DNA of 64,000 bases from Bacteroidota bacterium (GTDB taxonomy: Bacteria; Bacteroidota; Bacteroidia; Chitinophagales; Chitinophagaceae), in the NCBI GenBank assembly GCA_023418315.1, contig JAEZZY010000040.1, forward strand, positions 1 through 64,000, written 5' to 3'. The notes beneath the pieces are model-generated. The model searched no databases. It was not told the DNA's origin and saw only the letters and a program-made list of their open reading frames with translations. The translations under genes were made by a program, and so were the position numbers. Below are positions 33,099-42,943 of this stretch, piece after piece; position 1 is the first letter of the stretch, and every line of letters starts with the position of its first letter.

Positions 33099-34541
33099 TT
33101 AGGTTGGCTTTTCCGTTTTACTTTTCCGGTCCAATACCACCAGCAAGGCAAGAGAAATATAAAACAGCCCGCCTACTTTATGGGTTTCTATAAGCTCCGA
33201 AAAAAAGTTATTGACAAACCCTGCGGCAAACACCATAATGACCGCCATGGTTATTTTTTTATAGAAAGGATCGTGGAAACGATGATAGATTTTCTGCGCC
33301 TGTGCAAACACCACCACTAACAATATACCGTATAGAATCATAGCCGGCCATCCCTGCCCCACCAGCATAAAAAGGAAATAATTGTGCGTGGTGGATTGCT
33401 CCGTATTGCGGCTCACATAGGTGCGAAACATCGAAATCGCATGAGGTTTATAGTAGTAATAAAATGAGTTGGGCCCATAGCCGGTAATAGGTCTTTCTTT
33501 GCTCATACGCACGGCTGCTATCCACCGATAAATACGTTCCATGGAAGACATATCCCGCCCCCGGAACGTAGCCACCATGTGATCGGCAAAATTGCTGTGC
33601 ATATAGGTGCGTTCATAATTGGGGCGGAACTGGATGAATTTATTATTGCTCGTCATAAAAGCCACCAGTGCAATGATGAAAGCATAAAAAAGCGGCATGA
33701 CAAGATTCACCCATCGCAAGCGGATGGCTATATTTATGATAAAAGCAAAAACCACGGCCAGCATAGCAGCGCGAGCATAGGTAAGGTAGATGGTGGGAAG
33801 AAAAAACAACACCGTCAGCAACAAGCCCAGTTTCAGCCATTTCTTTTTCCAGGAAGTAAGCAGAAAACCGATATACACCACCGGAAAAAACATGGAAATA
33901 ACCGTAGAATATTCCACGTGATTATAGTATAGCGGATGAATAGCCTCTTCTATTTTCCGGAAATTAAAGCTATAGCTTCTATGCCGGTACATAATGACGA
34001 GCATGGTAGCCAGCATAGGGAGCAGCAGCAGCCAGAAAGCTGTTTTAAAATCTCTTTTTTTGGTAAAAATGAAAATAGGAAAAATGAAAAATGCGGTAAG
34101 AAACCAGCATTTAGCCAGCAGAAATTTGATGGAGAAAACTTTTTCTTCGGAGAAAATTACCGGAACAATGAGCCAAATCAATTGCAGTAAAATGACCATC
34201 ACGATAGGATTGCGCCACCACCATTCGGGAAGAATTTTGCGGTTATGCACCAGCAACAAAATAAAAAGCAATAGGAACATCCACATCAGCGGCTCATCCG
34301 GCACAGAAGTGGAAAGCGATTTTCCTAATAAAAAAAACTGGATGGAAACCGGTAGGGTGAATAAGAAAAACCAGTAGGTGAGTTTCCAATTGACGAAGCT
34401 AACCGCTGCCAGTAAAAAGACGAACGGCAAAGCCAGACAGATATAATTGTAAGTATAAAAATAAGCTAAAAGACTTCCGAAAAGCGTCAGCAATGCTGCG
34501 CCATGTATCCATTTATTTTCGAGAAGTTCTTGCTTTTCCAT
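33099..34541 (-). CDS. O-antigen ligase/polymerase family membrane protein
   Basis: 480 residues with 11-12 hydrophobic helices and one large polar loop at about 300-390 (NYERTYMHSNFADH ... ERPITGYGPNSFYYYY ... TTHNYFLFML). The TGYGPN and THNYFL elements are typical of the Wzy_C/WaaL domain, where the periplasmic loop carries the catalytic Arg and His. Such proteins join or polymerise undecaprenyl-linked glycans in the inner membrane. It follows a Wzz-type gene by 7 bases, so the two form a small exopolysaccharide unit about 12 kb away from the main locus at 46-56 kb. Confidence 0.85.
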   Translation of the reverse strand: MEKQELLENKWIHGAALLTLFGSLLAYFYTYNYICLALPFVFLLAAVSFVNWKLTYWFFLFTLPVSIQFFLLGKSLSTSVPDEPLMWMFLLLFILLLVHNRKILPEWWWRNPIVMVILLQLIWLIVPVIFSEEKVFSIKFLLAKCWFLTAFFIFPIFIFTKKRDFKTAFWLLLLPMLATMLVIMYRHRSYSFNFRKIEEAIHPLYYNHVEYSTVISMFFPVVYIGFLLTSWKKKWLKLGLLLTVLFFLPTIYLTYARAAMLAVVFAFIINIAIRLRWVNLVMPLFYAFIIALVAFMTSNNKFIQFRPNYERTYMHSNFADHMVATFRGRDMSSMERIYRWIAAVRMSKERPITGYGPNSFYYYYKPHAISMFRTYVSRNTEQSTTHNYFLFMLVGQGWPAMILYGILLVVVFAQAQKIYHRFHDPFYKKITMAVIMVFAAGFVNNFFSELIETHKVGGLFYISLALLVVLDRKSKTEKPT

Positions 34542-34548
34542 GCTTAGT

Positions 34549-35418
34549 TTATCGTTCTACGGAAGTAAGCGCTTTAAAATACGCGCTTATCAGCACCCAT
34601 ACGGCGCTAAAAAACAGACCAATCAGGGCGCAGGCAAGAAGCGTGTATCCCAGCCCCAATCCCTTTGGCTCGGTAGCAGGCGATGCAGAGCTGATTACCC
34701 GCAGCAGGCTCATTTCATTATCTTTAATGCCTGTGCTAAATTCATTGAGCAGCGATAATTGCTGTGCTCTGTCTTTGATGAGTTGTTCTTTAGTAGCGGT
34801 CAAAATATCCGCATCTAAGGCGGAAGATTCATTCAGGCTTTTAATAGCGCTGTCCGTTTCGGCTATTTTATTTTTTAGCGAATTGCATACGTTCAGCTTC
34901 AGTTCATTATAGAAGTCTTTGTATAAAGATTCTGTAACCATCACAGCTTGGTTGGTAACATTGGCGGAGATGACCGGATCTTTATCCGTATAGCTCATTT
35001 CCAGACCCTGGTATTCGGTGCGTGTGATTTTAAAATTCTTTTTGAAATGGGAGGCGAGTTTCATGCGGTCGTCCTTCTTGGACGTATCAAAACCATACAC
35101 CTTAGCGAGGTCTTGTTTTTCGAGAATGATTTTCCGGGCAAGGTCGGATTTCGCTATGGCGATTACTTTATCAATATCATCTTCATTGCCGAAGTAGTTA
35201 ATAAATTCGGCGTTTCTGTTTCGGAAAATATTGCCTCGGTCGGCATAGAGCGGATTGGCTACGAAAAGCTCTGCTGTGGCTTCATATTTTTTAGGCAGCA
35301 GAAAATGCAGCACTGCACCTACAGCCGTTGCCACTATGGTAATGATAAGAATATACCTGCTGCGTTTTTGAAGCGTTTTGGCTATATCCACCAGGTCAAA
35401 ACGGGGAGTGTGGTTCAT
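34549..35418 (-). CDS. Wzz-type chain-length determinant protein
   Basis: 289 residues. First transmembrane helix at about 24-42 (ILIITIVATAVGAVLHFLL), a periplasmic domain with coiled-coil character (LKNKIAETDSAIKSLNES, SALDADILTATKEQ), and a second helix at about 255-275. This is the two-helix layout of Wzz co-polymerases that set glycan chain length. The usual proline-rich segment before helix 2 is reduced to SASPATEPKGLG. Upstream of and probably cotranscribed with the ligase/polymerase gene. Confidence 0.85.
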   Translation of the reverse strand: MNHTPRFDLVDIAKTLQKRSRYILIITIVATAVGAVLHFLLPKKYEATAELFVANPLYADRGNIFRNRNAEFINYFGNEDDIDKVIAIAKSDLARKIILEKQDLAKVYGFDTSKKDDRMKLASHFKKNFKITRTEYQGLEMSYTDKDPVISANVTNQAVMVTESLYKDFYNELKLNVCNSLKNKIAETDSAIKSLNESSALDADILTATKEQLIKDRAQQLSLLNEFSTGIKDNEMSLLRVISSASPATEPKGLGLGYTLLACALIGLFFSAVWVLISAYFKALTSVER

Positions 35419-35478
35419 GTTTGGTAAATCAATAGTTTAATGTCAAAAAAAGTAAAAATGCGGATTAACTCCTAACGA

Positions 35479-36555
35479 TTAAATAACCGTTTCGCCTGCT
35501 TGCATTTTTGCAGCATTTTCTGCAAACTGCAAGGCTTCTATCATCTCTCCTATGTTTCCGTTCATAAAATCATCCAAGTTATAAATGGTCATGTTGATAC
35601 GGTGGTCGGTAATTCTTCCTTGCGGGTAGTTGTAGGTTCTGATTTTAGCGGAGCGGTCGCCGGTGCTTACCAGGCTTTTTCTCCGGTTTGCTATTTCTTC
35701 TTCATGTTTGCGTACTTGTTCTTCATAGAGCTTGGTACGCATCATCTGCGTGGCTTTTTCGCGGTTGCCGAGCTGGGTACGCTCTGTTTGGCAGGTGATG
35801 ACGGTGCCCGTAGGAACGTGGGTAAGAATCACTTTTGTTTCTACTTTGTTTACGTTCTGTCCGCCGGAGCCACCGCTTCGTGCCGTTTCCATCTTCAGGT
35901 CACTTTCTTTCAGTTCAAAATCTATTTCTTCGGCTTCGGGCATTACGGCTACCGTAGCTGCGGAGGTATGTACGCGACCGCTCGCTTCCGTAGCCGGCAC
36001 GCGCTGCACCCTGTGCACGCCACTTTCAAATTTTAATAATCCATAGACCTCTTCGCCCTGCACTTCCAGTTGCACTTCTTTATAGCCGCCTACTGTGCCT
36101 TCCGTTTCCGAAAGAACCGCTAAGCGCCATCCTTTCCGCTCACAAAAACGCATATACATACGCAGCAAATCCCCTGCAAATAAACTGGCTTCGTCCCCAC
36201 CGGTACCGGCGCGGATTTCGAGGATGGCATTCTTCTCATCTTCCGCTTCTTTAGGAAGCAGGAGCCGGCGGATTTCTTCTTCCAGATTTTCTCTTTGGGC
36301 TTCTGATTTTTCTATGTCTTCCTTCGCCATTTCCCGCAGGTCTTCATCGCTTTCCGTTTGTAGTACTTCTTTGCCAAACTCAATGCCTTCTATGCAAGCA
36401 CGGTATTTTTTATAAGCATCCACTATTGGTTCCAGCTTGCGATATTCCTTGCTCACGGTAGAAAAGCGCTTGTTATCACTCACCACTTCCGGATTGGTAA
36501 GCGCTATCTGCAGGTCATCGAAACGAGCTTTTATAGCCTCGAGTTTATCTATCAT
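35479..36555 (-). CDS. prfA: Peptide chain release factor 1
   Basis: 358 residues from ATG 36555, which gives the family start MIDKLEAIKARFDDL; the ATG 30 bases upstream would only add MPTFIISFCC. The codon-reading PxT motif is PAT in RVPATEASGR and the hydrolytic loop is GGSGGQNVNK with the GGQ tripeptide. RF1 reads UAA and UAG and triggers peptide release. No +1 frameshift is involved. prmC, which follows prfA in many bacteria, is not here; the next gene on the strand is a Wzz gene 60 bases on. Confidence 0.96.
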   Translation of the reverse strand: MIDKLEAIKARFDDLQIALTNPEVVSDNKRFSTVSKEYRKLEPIVDAYKKYRACIEGIEFGKEVLQTESDEDLREMAKEDIEKSEAQRENLEEEIRRLLLPKEAEDEKNAILEIRAGTGGDEASLFAGDLLRMYMRFCERKGWRLAVLSETEGTVGGYKEVQLEVQGEEVYGLLKFESGVHRVQRVPATEASGRVHTSAATVAVMPEAEEIDFELKESDLKMETARSGGSGGQNVNKVETKVILTHVPTGTVITCQTERTQLGNREKATQMMRTKLYEEQVRKHEEEIANRRKSLVSTGDRSAKIRTYNYPQGRITDHRINMTIYNLDDFMNGNIGEMIEALQFAENAAKMQAGETVI

Positions 36556-36676
36556 GCAACAAAATGATATTATAAAAGTGGGCAAAGTTACGGGTATTCT
36601 GCCTGTAAAGGAGTAAGGTGTGTTTTAAAAATATAAGTAGATTCTTTAGCCTGGAATTTTAATAGGTTGGGTTAAG

Positions 36677-37375
36677 TCAATATGTAGTATTTTTTTGCAA
36701 GTCTATATACTTCAGCCATTCATCCACATCAGGCGCGTCTTCTACGTTGTATTCACCAATTTTTGTTCTGCGTAGGGCTTGGAGATACGCACCGCATCCC
36801 AGTGCTTGTCCAAAATCATGCGCCAGCGAGCGAATGTAAGTGCCTGTGCTACACGCTACCCGAAAATGGAGTTCCGGCAAAGCTATTTTAGTGATTTCAA
36901 ATTCGGTGATGCGGACAGGGCGTGCGTCCAATACAATCTCCGCTCCTTTTCTGGCTAATTCATACGCCCGCTTCCCGTCTTTTTTAATGGCGGAATGTAT
37001 GGGCGGCACCTGCATAATCGCTCCTGTAAACTGCTTCGTGGTGTTCCTTATAGTGGCTTCGCTAAGGTGTCCGTACTCTTGAAAATCTTGCGGTTCGCTT
37101 TCCAAATCATAAGTAGGTGTAACGGCACCGAGGTGAAAAACGCCGGTGTATTCTTTAGGCAACCGCTGATAATCGCTTATTTTTTTGGTGAATGCACCGG
37201 TGCAGCAGATCAGCAATCCCGTTGCCAAAGGATCTAAGGTGCCGGCATGTCCTATCTTTAGTTTGGCGGCATATTTTATTTTATTGATCGCAGCGAAAGA
37301 AGTCAGTTTATAGGGTTTGTCAATTAAAAGCATGGCTCCTTCTTTCAGCTCTTGCAGGCGGGGCATGTTTTTCAT
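36677..37375 (-). CDS. truB: tRNA pseudouridine-55 synthase
   Basis: 232 residues from ATG 37375 (or 229 from 37366); an upstream in-frame start at 37453 adds 26 residues not found in the family. Catalytic Asp in IGHAGTLDPLATGLL (D48), substrate loop GAIMQVPPIHSAIKKDGKRAY, and CSTGTYIRSLAHDFG. It isomerises U55 in the T-loop of tRNAs. The C-terminal PUA domain is reduced or absent, as in shorter family members. Separate from its neighbours by more than 100 bases on both sides. Confidence 0.93.
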   Translation of the reverse strand: MKNMPRLQELKEGAMLLIDKPYKLTSFAAINKIKYAAKLKIGHAGTLDPLATGLLICCTGAFTKKISDYQRLPKEYTGVFHLGAVTPTYDLESEPQDFQEYGHLSEATIRNTTKQFTGAIMQVPPIHSAIKKDGKRAYELARKGAEIVLDARPVRITEFEITKIALPELHFRVACSTGTYIRSLAHDFGQALGCGAYLQALRRTKIGEYNVEDAPDVDEWLKYIDLQKNTTY

Positions 37376-37535
37376 GCGGCGAAGGTAAAACGAATGAACC
37401 GAATCCTGATTTCTGTTGAGGGCGGGATTAACAGTTATTTGCTCTTTCCACAAAAACCAAGTGAGGCTACGATTTGAATGAGATTAAAGCTCGATTGCCA
37501 CAAATCTTCGACTCCCGGATTGTCACATTTTCCTA

Positions 37536-38324
37536 TCAAATACTTCCCGTTCTTCCCCCATCCACCGGAATGCTCACGCCATTTACATAAGCTGCGGCGG
37601 GGCTTGCTAAGAAGGCTACTACGGAACCTATTTCTTCCGGCTGTCCAAAACGTTTTGCCGGTATTTCCTGCAGCATTTCCTGTTCGGCTTCTTCGCGACT
37701 GATGCCTGCTTTAGCGGTTTTATTGCTGAGGATGCCCTCCAGCCTTGCCGTAGCGGTAGCGCCGGGCAATACATTGTTTACCGTAATGCCGAATTGCCCC
37801 AATTCATTCGCCATGGTCTTAGCCCACGAAGCCACCGCACCGCGAATGGTGTTGGACACACCAAGGTTCTTCAACGGGATTTTTACCGAGGTAGAAACGA
37901 TATTGATAATGCGACCGTAACCCGCCGCTTTCATAGATGGAATGACTTCTGTAGTGATGAGATGATTGCAGATAAGATGTTGGTTAAAGGCAGTAAGGAA
38001 CGCCTCCGGCAGGGCAGCGGTAATGGGGCCGGCAGGAGGTCCGCCGGTGTTGTTTACCAAAATATGAATCGGATTTTTTGCTGCAAATTCTTTTACGACA
38101 TTCTTTACCTGTTCTGCATTACTAAAATCGGCTACTAAGTAAGAATGATTTTGCCCTTTGGCAGTACTTAATGTTTGGATGGCTTCTTTCAAAGCAGTTT
38201 CGTTACGCGCTATCAATACGCAACTTGCTCCTAAGGATGCGAGTGCTTGCGCCGATGCGAGTCCTATGCCCTGTGTGCTGCCGGCTACGAGTGCGGTTTT
38301 GTGAGTTAAGTCTAATGAAAGCAT
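37536..38324 (-). CDS. Short-chain dehydrogenase/reductase with replaced catalytic Tyr-Lys pair
   Basis: 262 residues. Cofactor-binding AGSTQGIGLA (14-23) and NNTGGPPAG are intact, as is the Ser of the triad in VSTSVK (about 144-146). Where classical SDRs have YxxxK this protein reads S157-NTI-R161 (LGVSNTIRGAVA). A distinct set of FabG-like proteins shares this, so it may be a natural variant rather than a dead gene, but the standard proton relay cannot operate. Often annotated 3-oxoacyl-ACP reductase; that activity is doubtful here. Single gene. Confidence 0.85.
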   Translation of the reverse strand: MLSLDLTHKTALVAGSTQGIGLASAQALASLGASCVLIARNETALKEAIQTLSTAKGQNHSYLVADFSNAEQVKNVVKEFAAKNPIHILVNNTGGPPAGPITAALPEAFLTAFNQHLICNHLITTEVIPSMKAAGYGRIINIVSTSVKIPLKNLGVSNTIRGAVASWAKTMANELGQFGITVNNVLPGATATARLEGILSNKTAKAGISREEAEQEMLQEIPAKRFGQPEEIGSVVAFLASPAAAYVNGVSIPVDGGRTGSI

Positions 38325-38328
38325 TTTG

Positions 38329-38366
38329 GTTGGTTGATTGGTTGAATAGTTGATTGGTTGAGTAGT
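38329..38366. repeat. Short direct repeats of TTGGTTGA in front of the SDR gene
   Basis: TTGGTTGATTGGTTGA is followed by ATAGTTGATTGGTTGA and a degenerate third unit; the period is about 8 or 16 bases. It lies directly upstream of the SDR start. Likely polymerase slippage, though it sits where a regulator could bind. Confidence 0.5.
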
Positions 38367-38463
38367 GGAATAGGGAAATTTCCCTATAACCTATAAAATT
38401 AAGAGTAGCTTAATGCAATCCGGCGCTTAATAAAATCAGACCATCAACTGCTCGACCCTGCTC

Positions 38464-39360
38464 TCAATCTTCTACATTTACGGCTACATCGCGGCCTTCA
38501 AACTGCCGGTCGCGGAGGTTGTAGGCATCGCCTGCCGACATCATGTGCACAATGATATTTTCCACCGATATAGGGCTGCCAAATTCTATATCCGCTATGT
38601 TATTGTAGTCAATGTTTTTTCCGTCAATAATCACTACCGTTCCCAATCCTATAGCCCTCAGGTGGTAACCGTCTTTTACAATCAGTCCGGTATTTTCACC
38701 CAGGCCAATGCCTATGGCGCCGGGGTAAGCGGCTACAGCCTGCGCCAGTCTGTTGAATCTTCCGCGCTTGTCGAAATGGGTATCAATAATCACATTTTGT
38801 ATCAGCCCCATTCCGGTAGTGATGCGCACTTCCCCTTTCAGGTGGGCGAGCGAAGCATTGCCTTCATAGATCATGGTATTGCTCATAGCCATGGCTCCGG
38901 CGCTGGTGCCGCCTATCACAAAATGTTCGTGGTAGTATTTTTCTTTGAGTATCTGAATGAAGTCTGTACCGCCGAAGATGGAGGATAAGCGCAACTGATT
39001 GCCCCCGGAAATCATCAGGCAATTGGCATTTTTCAGACGTTGCAGCAATTCCGGATTTGCAGAGTCTTCTCTGTTGCGGATGCGTAAATGACCGATGTTT
39101 TTTACTCCGAGTTTTTCAAAAGCGCCTTTATAATTTTCATACACTTCGTCAGGTATGGAAGATGCGGTAGTGATGATTTCTACGCAAGGTTCATTATCTC
39201 CTATAAGGTTAATGATTTTGCTGAGAATGCCCAGTTCAAAAAAATTAAGCCGGTTGCGTTCGATGATTCCCTTTTCCAAGTCGGTGCCTTTATCTTCCGC
39301 ACCGCCCACCGCTACCAGAAACCCTTTAGGTTCTATAAACTGATTCAAAACGATGTTCAT
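38464..39360 (-). CDS. cphB: Cyanophycinase
   Basis: 298 residues from ATG 39360 (the in-frame TTG 15 bases earlier is less likely). Serine peptidase of family S51: nucleophile S153 in GGTSAGAMAMS, plus the SGGNQLRL segment (about 118-125) and the ITTASSIPDE start of the fold. It cleaves the aspartate-arginine storage polymer cyanophycin to beta-Asp-Arg. cphA, the synthetase often beside it, is not in the window on either side. Upstream and downstream genes are unrelated, so it is a single gene. Confidence 0.92.
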   Translation of the reverse strand: MNIVLNQFIEPKGFLVAVGGAEDKGTDLEKGIIERNRLNFFELGILSKIINLIGDNEPCVEIITTASSIPDEVYENYKGAFEKLGVKNIGHLRIRNREDSANPELLQRLKNANCLMISGGNQLRLSSIFGGTDFIQILKEKYYHEHFVIGGTSAGAMAMSNTMIYEGNASLAHLKGEVRITTGMGLIQNVIIDTHFDKRGRFNRLAQAVAAYPGAIGIGLGENTGLIVKDGYHLRAIGLGTVVIIDGKNIDYNNIADIEFGSPISVENIIVHMMSAGDAYNLRDRQFEGRDVAVNVED

Positions 39361-39469
39361 TTTTGATTCGGTCAAAAGTACTATAAATCAGCACTAATCA
39401 AGATAGGTTTCGTGTATATTCACAGAAGGGCGGCAAATTGTGGAAATTTTTTGGGGTAGTATGCCTATA

Positions 39470-39505
39470 AAAAGCGGATAGGGACACGATGTGCGTATCC
39501 CTATC
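39470..39505 (-). terminator. Terminator of the RND efflux operon
   Basis: GATAGGGA-C-AC pairs with GT-A-TCCCTATC (one mismatch) around a seven-base loop; on the minus strand a short T tract follows (to 39470). It lies 31 bases after the stop of the transporter gene. A T tract on the other strand suggests it can work both ways. Confidence 0.65.
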
Positions 39506-39535
39506 TTTTTTTAATTTATAGCGTACTCCTCTTGC

Positions 39536-42500
39536 CTATGCGTCTTCATGTTTTGCATGAATATATACCGGTTCTTTTCCGCGTTTCTTAGCAATCCATT
39601 CTTTCAGGCGGAAGCTGAGTAACATCAATACCGGCACAAGAATCAGCGTCAGGAAGGTGGCAAAGCTTAGTCCGTAAATCATCGTCCAGGCGAGCGGTCC
39701 CCAGAAGGTAGCGCTATCGCCGCCAAAGAAGATATGCGGATTCAACTCGCTGAAGAGCGTAGTGAAATCTATATTCAAGCCTACGGCTAAGGGGATTAAC
39801 CCGAGGATGGCGGCGGTAGCGGTAAGGAGTACGGGCGTCATCCTTGTGCGGCCGGCTTCCAAGATAGCATCATGCGGGTTCATGCCCTCTTTCAGCATCA
39901 AGTCCATAAATTCTATCAACAGGATACCGTTCCTTACCACAATACCCATCAAGGCAATCAGCCCGATACCGCTGAATACCATAGAGAAAGTGGTTTGGAA
40001 AATACCGATACCCAGCAATACGCCGAAAATACTCATCACAATTTCCGACATGATAATAATCGTGCGGCTGAGGGAGTTGAATTGTAAAATGAGGATGAGG
40101 AAGATTAAGGCGATGGCAGCCATACCCGCATTGCCCAGGAACGCCATCGTTTCTGCCTGGTCTTCCTGCTGCCCCGCCATTTTTATACTCACCCCTACAG
40201 GTGCTTTAAAATTGTTGATCTCTGCCTGCACTGCCTGCACCACTTCATTTTCATTGAATCCGGTAAGGACATTGGAGGAAAGCGAAATGATACGTTTCAA
40301 ATCTTTACGTTTCACACCGCCATAGGTAGTAGCATATTCCACGCTGGTAAAGGCGCTCACCGGTACTTGGCGAATCATACCGCCCATGCCCATATCCCTA
40401 TAAATAATCGGCATATTCTGAATGGCGTCCACGTTTTCGCGCTGGTCGTGCTGCAACCTGAGCGTTATAGGATAGTCGTCATTATCATCGCGGAAGCGGG
40501 AGATTTCTTTTCCGAAAACTGCCGTGCGCAGGTTACCGGCTACTATTCCCGTAGAGATGCCTTCATTGTTCATACGCTCGCGGTCGAGGTCGAAGATGAT
40601 TTCCGGTTTATTGGCTTGGAAATCGCTGCGGAGCTGTTCTACACCGGCTATTTGTTTATCCGAAAGGTATTTTTGCAAACGCTGACTTACCGACACGAGC
40701 GTGTCAAGGTTTTCACCGGTTATTTCCACTACTACCGGCTTGGGCAATGGCGGACCGTTACTTTCTTTATCCACCGTTACTTCCGCACCGGGTATGCCTT
40801 TCACGGCTTCGCGTATCTTATCCATCACTTCGGAGGTATTGGCGCTATGCCGCTCGCTAAATTCTACAAACGACACCTGGATGCGACCTTTGTTGGGGAA
40901 ATCGCCCACTTCGCCGCTATTGGGGTCTATGGCACCTACGGTTACGTTGGAAATCACCGATTTCACAATCGGATTTTTCTTTCCGTTTTCCATATCCAAT
41001 GCCTTATATACCTTTTTTTCCAGTTGCTGTAGCACTTCGTCGGTATGCTTTTGGTCGGTGCCTACGGGCATGTTCAGATAGACATATACAAAGTTGGGAT
41101 CGCCTTCGGCAAAGAAGGTAAATTTAGAGCCGCGTATGCCCAGTATCGCTATGGCAAGTATAAAAATGCCGAATGTGGTGGCCACGGTTTTCCATGGATT
41201 ATCCAGCGTCCATTTTAACTTTCTGACATACCAATTCTGGAATGCCGGCCAGGTTTTAGTCTGGAATTTATGGATGATTCTTTCGAGGACAAATTTTTCC
41301 AGAAGAATGAACAGATACAAGAACAGGAGGAAATTCCCGATACCCCATGAGCGCGTCAAATAGCTTATCAGAATCAGCGAAGCGAAGACGATTAAAACGA
41401 TCTTATCCCGCTTGCCCCATTTGCGTTTTCCGGTATCGTTAGGGTCATGCGGCTTCATGAAGTCCACCGCAAAAACAGGGTTGATGATATAGGCCACCAG
41501 CAGCGATGCGATGAGGGTAATAATGAGCGTAACGGGCAGGAAGAACATGAACGAACCGATCACACCGGGCCAGAAGGCCAGTGGCACAAAAGGCATCAGC
41601 GTAGTAGCCGTACCGGATAGTACGGGTAGAAACACTTCGCCCGTAGCCAATTTCGCGGCTCTTTTGATCGGCATTTTACCATTATCAAAAATGCGGTGGG
41701 TATTCTCTATCACCACAATGGCATCATCCACTACGATACCCAGCGCCAGCAGGAAGGAAAACAATACAATCATGTTCAGCGTAAAGCCGATGGTAGGCAT
41801 TACCAGGAATGCGAGCGCACAAGACAGCGGTACCGACATGGCTACAAACAAGGCATTGGTTACGCCCATGAAGAACATGAGGATAAACGTTACCAGGATA
41901 AAACCGATGATGATGGTGTTAATCAGATCATGCAGGGTGATACGGGTGCTTTCACTCTGGTCGCCGGTGATGCTGATGCTCAGGTCGTTGGGCAATTCTT
42001 CGGCCTGCATTCTTTTGATTAAGCCTTGCACGGTATCGGATGCTTGTATCAGGTTTTCGCCGGATGCTTTTATCACATTCAGCGTGATCACGTTTTTGCC
42101 GTCCATACGTGCATAGCTTTTCTGCTCTTCAAAATCATCTTTCACTTCGGCTATATCCCGCAGGTAAATGCTGGATCCTTGTCCGTTCTTTACGATGATA
42201 TTGCCGATCTCCTCTGCGGTTTTAAATTCGTTGCGGATGCTTAGGATGCGTTTTTGATTGTTCTGCGATACTTCGCCCGCCGTAGCCGAAATATTCTCAT
42301 ACGCCACCGTGTTTTCTATATCCGAAAATGCAAGACCTGCCGCCTGCATTTTATACATGTCCACATTGATTTGTATCTCACGCTCCAGGGCGCCCACCAT
42401 GTCCACGCGTTTGATTTCTTTTTGCTCTTCGATGCGATCTTGTATGTCATCGGCATATTTTTTCAGCCGGTTGAGGTCGTAGTTGCCGGATATATTTACA

Positions 42501-42943
42501 TACAATATAGGCATTTCCGAAAGGTCAATATCTTTTACTTCCGGCTCGTTGGGCAGGTTTTGGGGAAGATCCACACGGGCTTTATCCACGGCATCTTTCA
42601 CATCCTGCTTGGCTTTATCTACTTTCACATTGGTGTTAAATTCTACAATCACCACCGAAAAATCCTGAAAGGAATTACTCGTAACTTTTTTCACACCGGT
42701 AAGGTTTTTCACCTCTTTTTCGATGGGCTTCGTTACCAGGTTTTCCATGTTCTCCGGCGATGTACCGGGATAAACGGTCTGCACGATGATTTGCGGAATT
42801 TTGATTTCCGGGAATTGCTCCTTAGGCAGACTGTTATACGTCATCAGCCCTGCCAGGGTAATGATAATGGTGATGATATAAATGGCTGTGCGATTGTCAA
42901 TGGCCCAGCTCGAAGGTTTAAACTCTTTGAATACGTCCTTCAT
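39536..42943 (-). CDS. RND-family multidrug efflux permease
   Basis: 1,135 residues, about 90 longer than AcrB. N-terminal TM1 follows a short cytoplasmic segment; the two large periplasmic loops and the 12-helix core are recognisable. The proton-relay pair is present in LGIVVDDAIVV (around residue 405). The extra length falls mainly in two insertions: after TM6 (about 495-560, with added hydrophobic helices) and in the second half. Third gene of the tetR-tolC-mfp-rnd operon, 236 bases after the adaptor gene across a repeat element; a terminator follows. Substrates unknown. Confidence 0.93.
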   Translation of the reverse strand: MKDVFKEFKPSSWAIDNRTAIYIITIIITLAGLMTYNSLPKEQFPEIKIPQIIVQTVYPGTSPENMENLVTKPIEKEVKNLTGVKKVTSNSFQDFSVVIVEFNTNVKVDKAKQDVKDAVDKARVDLPQNLPNEPEVKDIDLSEMPILYVNISGNYDLNRLKKYADDIQDRIEEQKEIKRVDMVGALEREIQINVDMYKMQAAGLAFSDIENTVAYENISATAGEVSQNNQKRILSIRNEFKTAEEIGNIIVKNGQGSSIYLRDIAEVKDDFEEQKSYARMDGKNVITLNVIKASGENLIQASDTVQGLIKRMQAEELPNDLSISITGDQSESTRITLHDLINTIIIGFILVTFILMFFMGVTNALFVAMSVPLSCALAFLVMPTIGFTLNMIVLFSFLLALGIVVDDAIVVIENTHRIFDNGKMPIKRAAKLATGEVFLPVLSGTATTLMPFVPLAFWPGVIGSFMFFLPVTLIITLIASLLVAYIINPVFAVDFMKPHDPNDTGKRKWGKRDKIVLIVFASLILISYLTRSWGIGNFLLFLYLFILLEKFVLERIIHKFQTKTWPAFQNWYVRKLKWTLDNPWKTVATTFGIFILAIAILGIRGSKFTFFAEGDPNFVYVYLNMPVGTDQKHTDEVLQQLEKKVYKALDMENGKKNPIVKSVISNVTVGAIDPNSGEVGDFPNKGRIQVSFVEFSERHSANTSEVMDKIREAVKGIPGAEVTVDKESNGPPLPKPVVVEITGENLDTLVSVSQRLQKYLSDKQIAGVEQLRSDFQANKPEIIFDLDRERMNNEGISTGIVAGNLRTAVFGKEISRFRDDNDDYPITLRLQHDQRENVDAIQNMPIIYRDMGMGGMIRQVPVSAFTSVEYATTYGGVKRKDLKRIISLSSNVLTGFNENEVVQAVQAEINNFKAPVGVSIKMAGQQEDQAETMAFLGNAGMAAIALIFLILILQFNSLSRTIIIMSEIVMSIFGVLLGIGIFQTTFSMVFSGIGLIALMGIVVRNGILLIEFMDLMLKEGMNPHDAILEAGRTRMTPVLLTATAAILGLIPLAVGLNIDFTTLFSELNPHIFFGGDSATFWGPLAWTMIYGLSFATFLTLILVPVLMLLSFRLKEWIAKKRGKEPVYIHAKHEDA

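Noticed and set aside
38329..38366. Short direct repeats considered as a CRISPR array
   Set aside because: Units are about 8 bases with no spacers and no cas genes; slippage is a better explanation.
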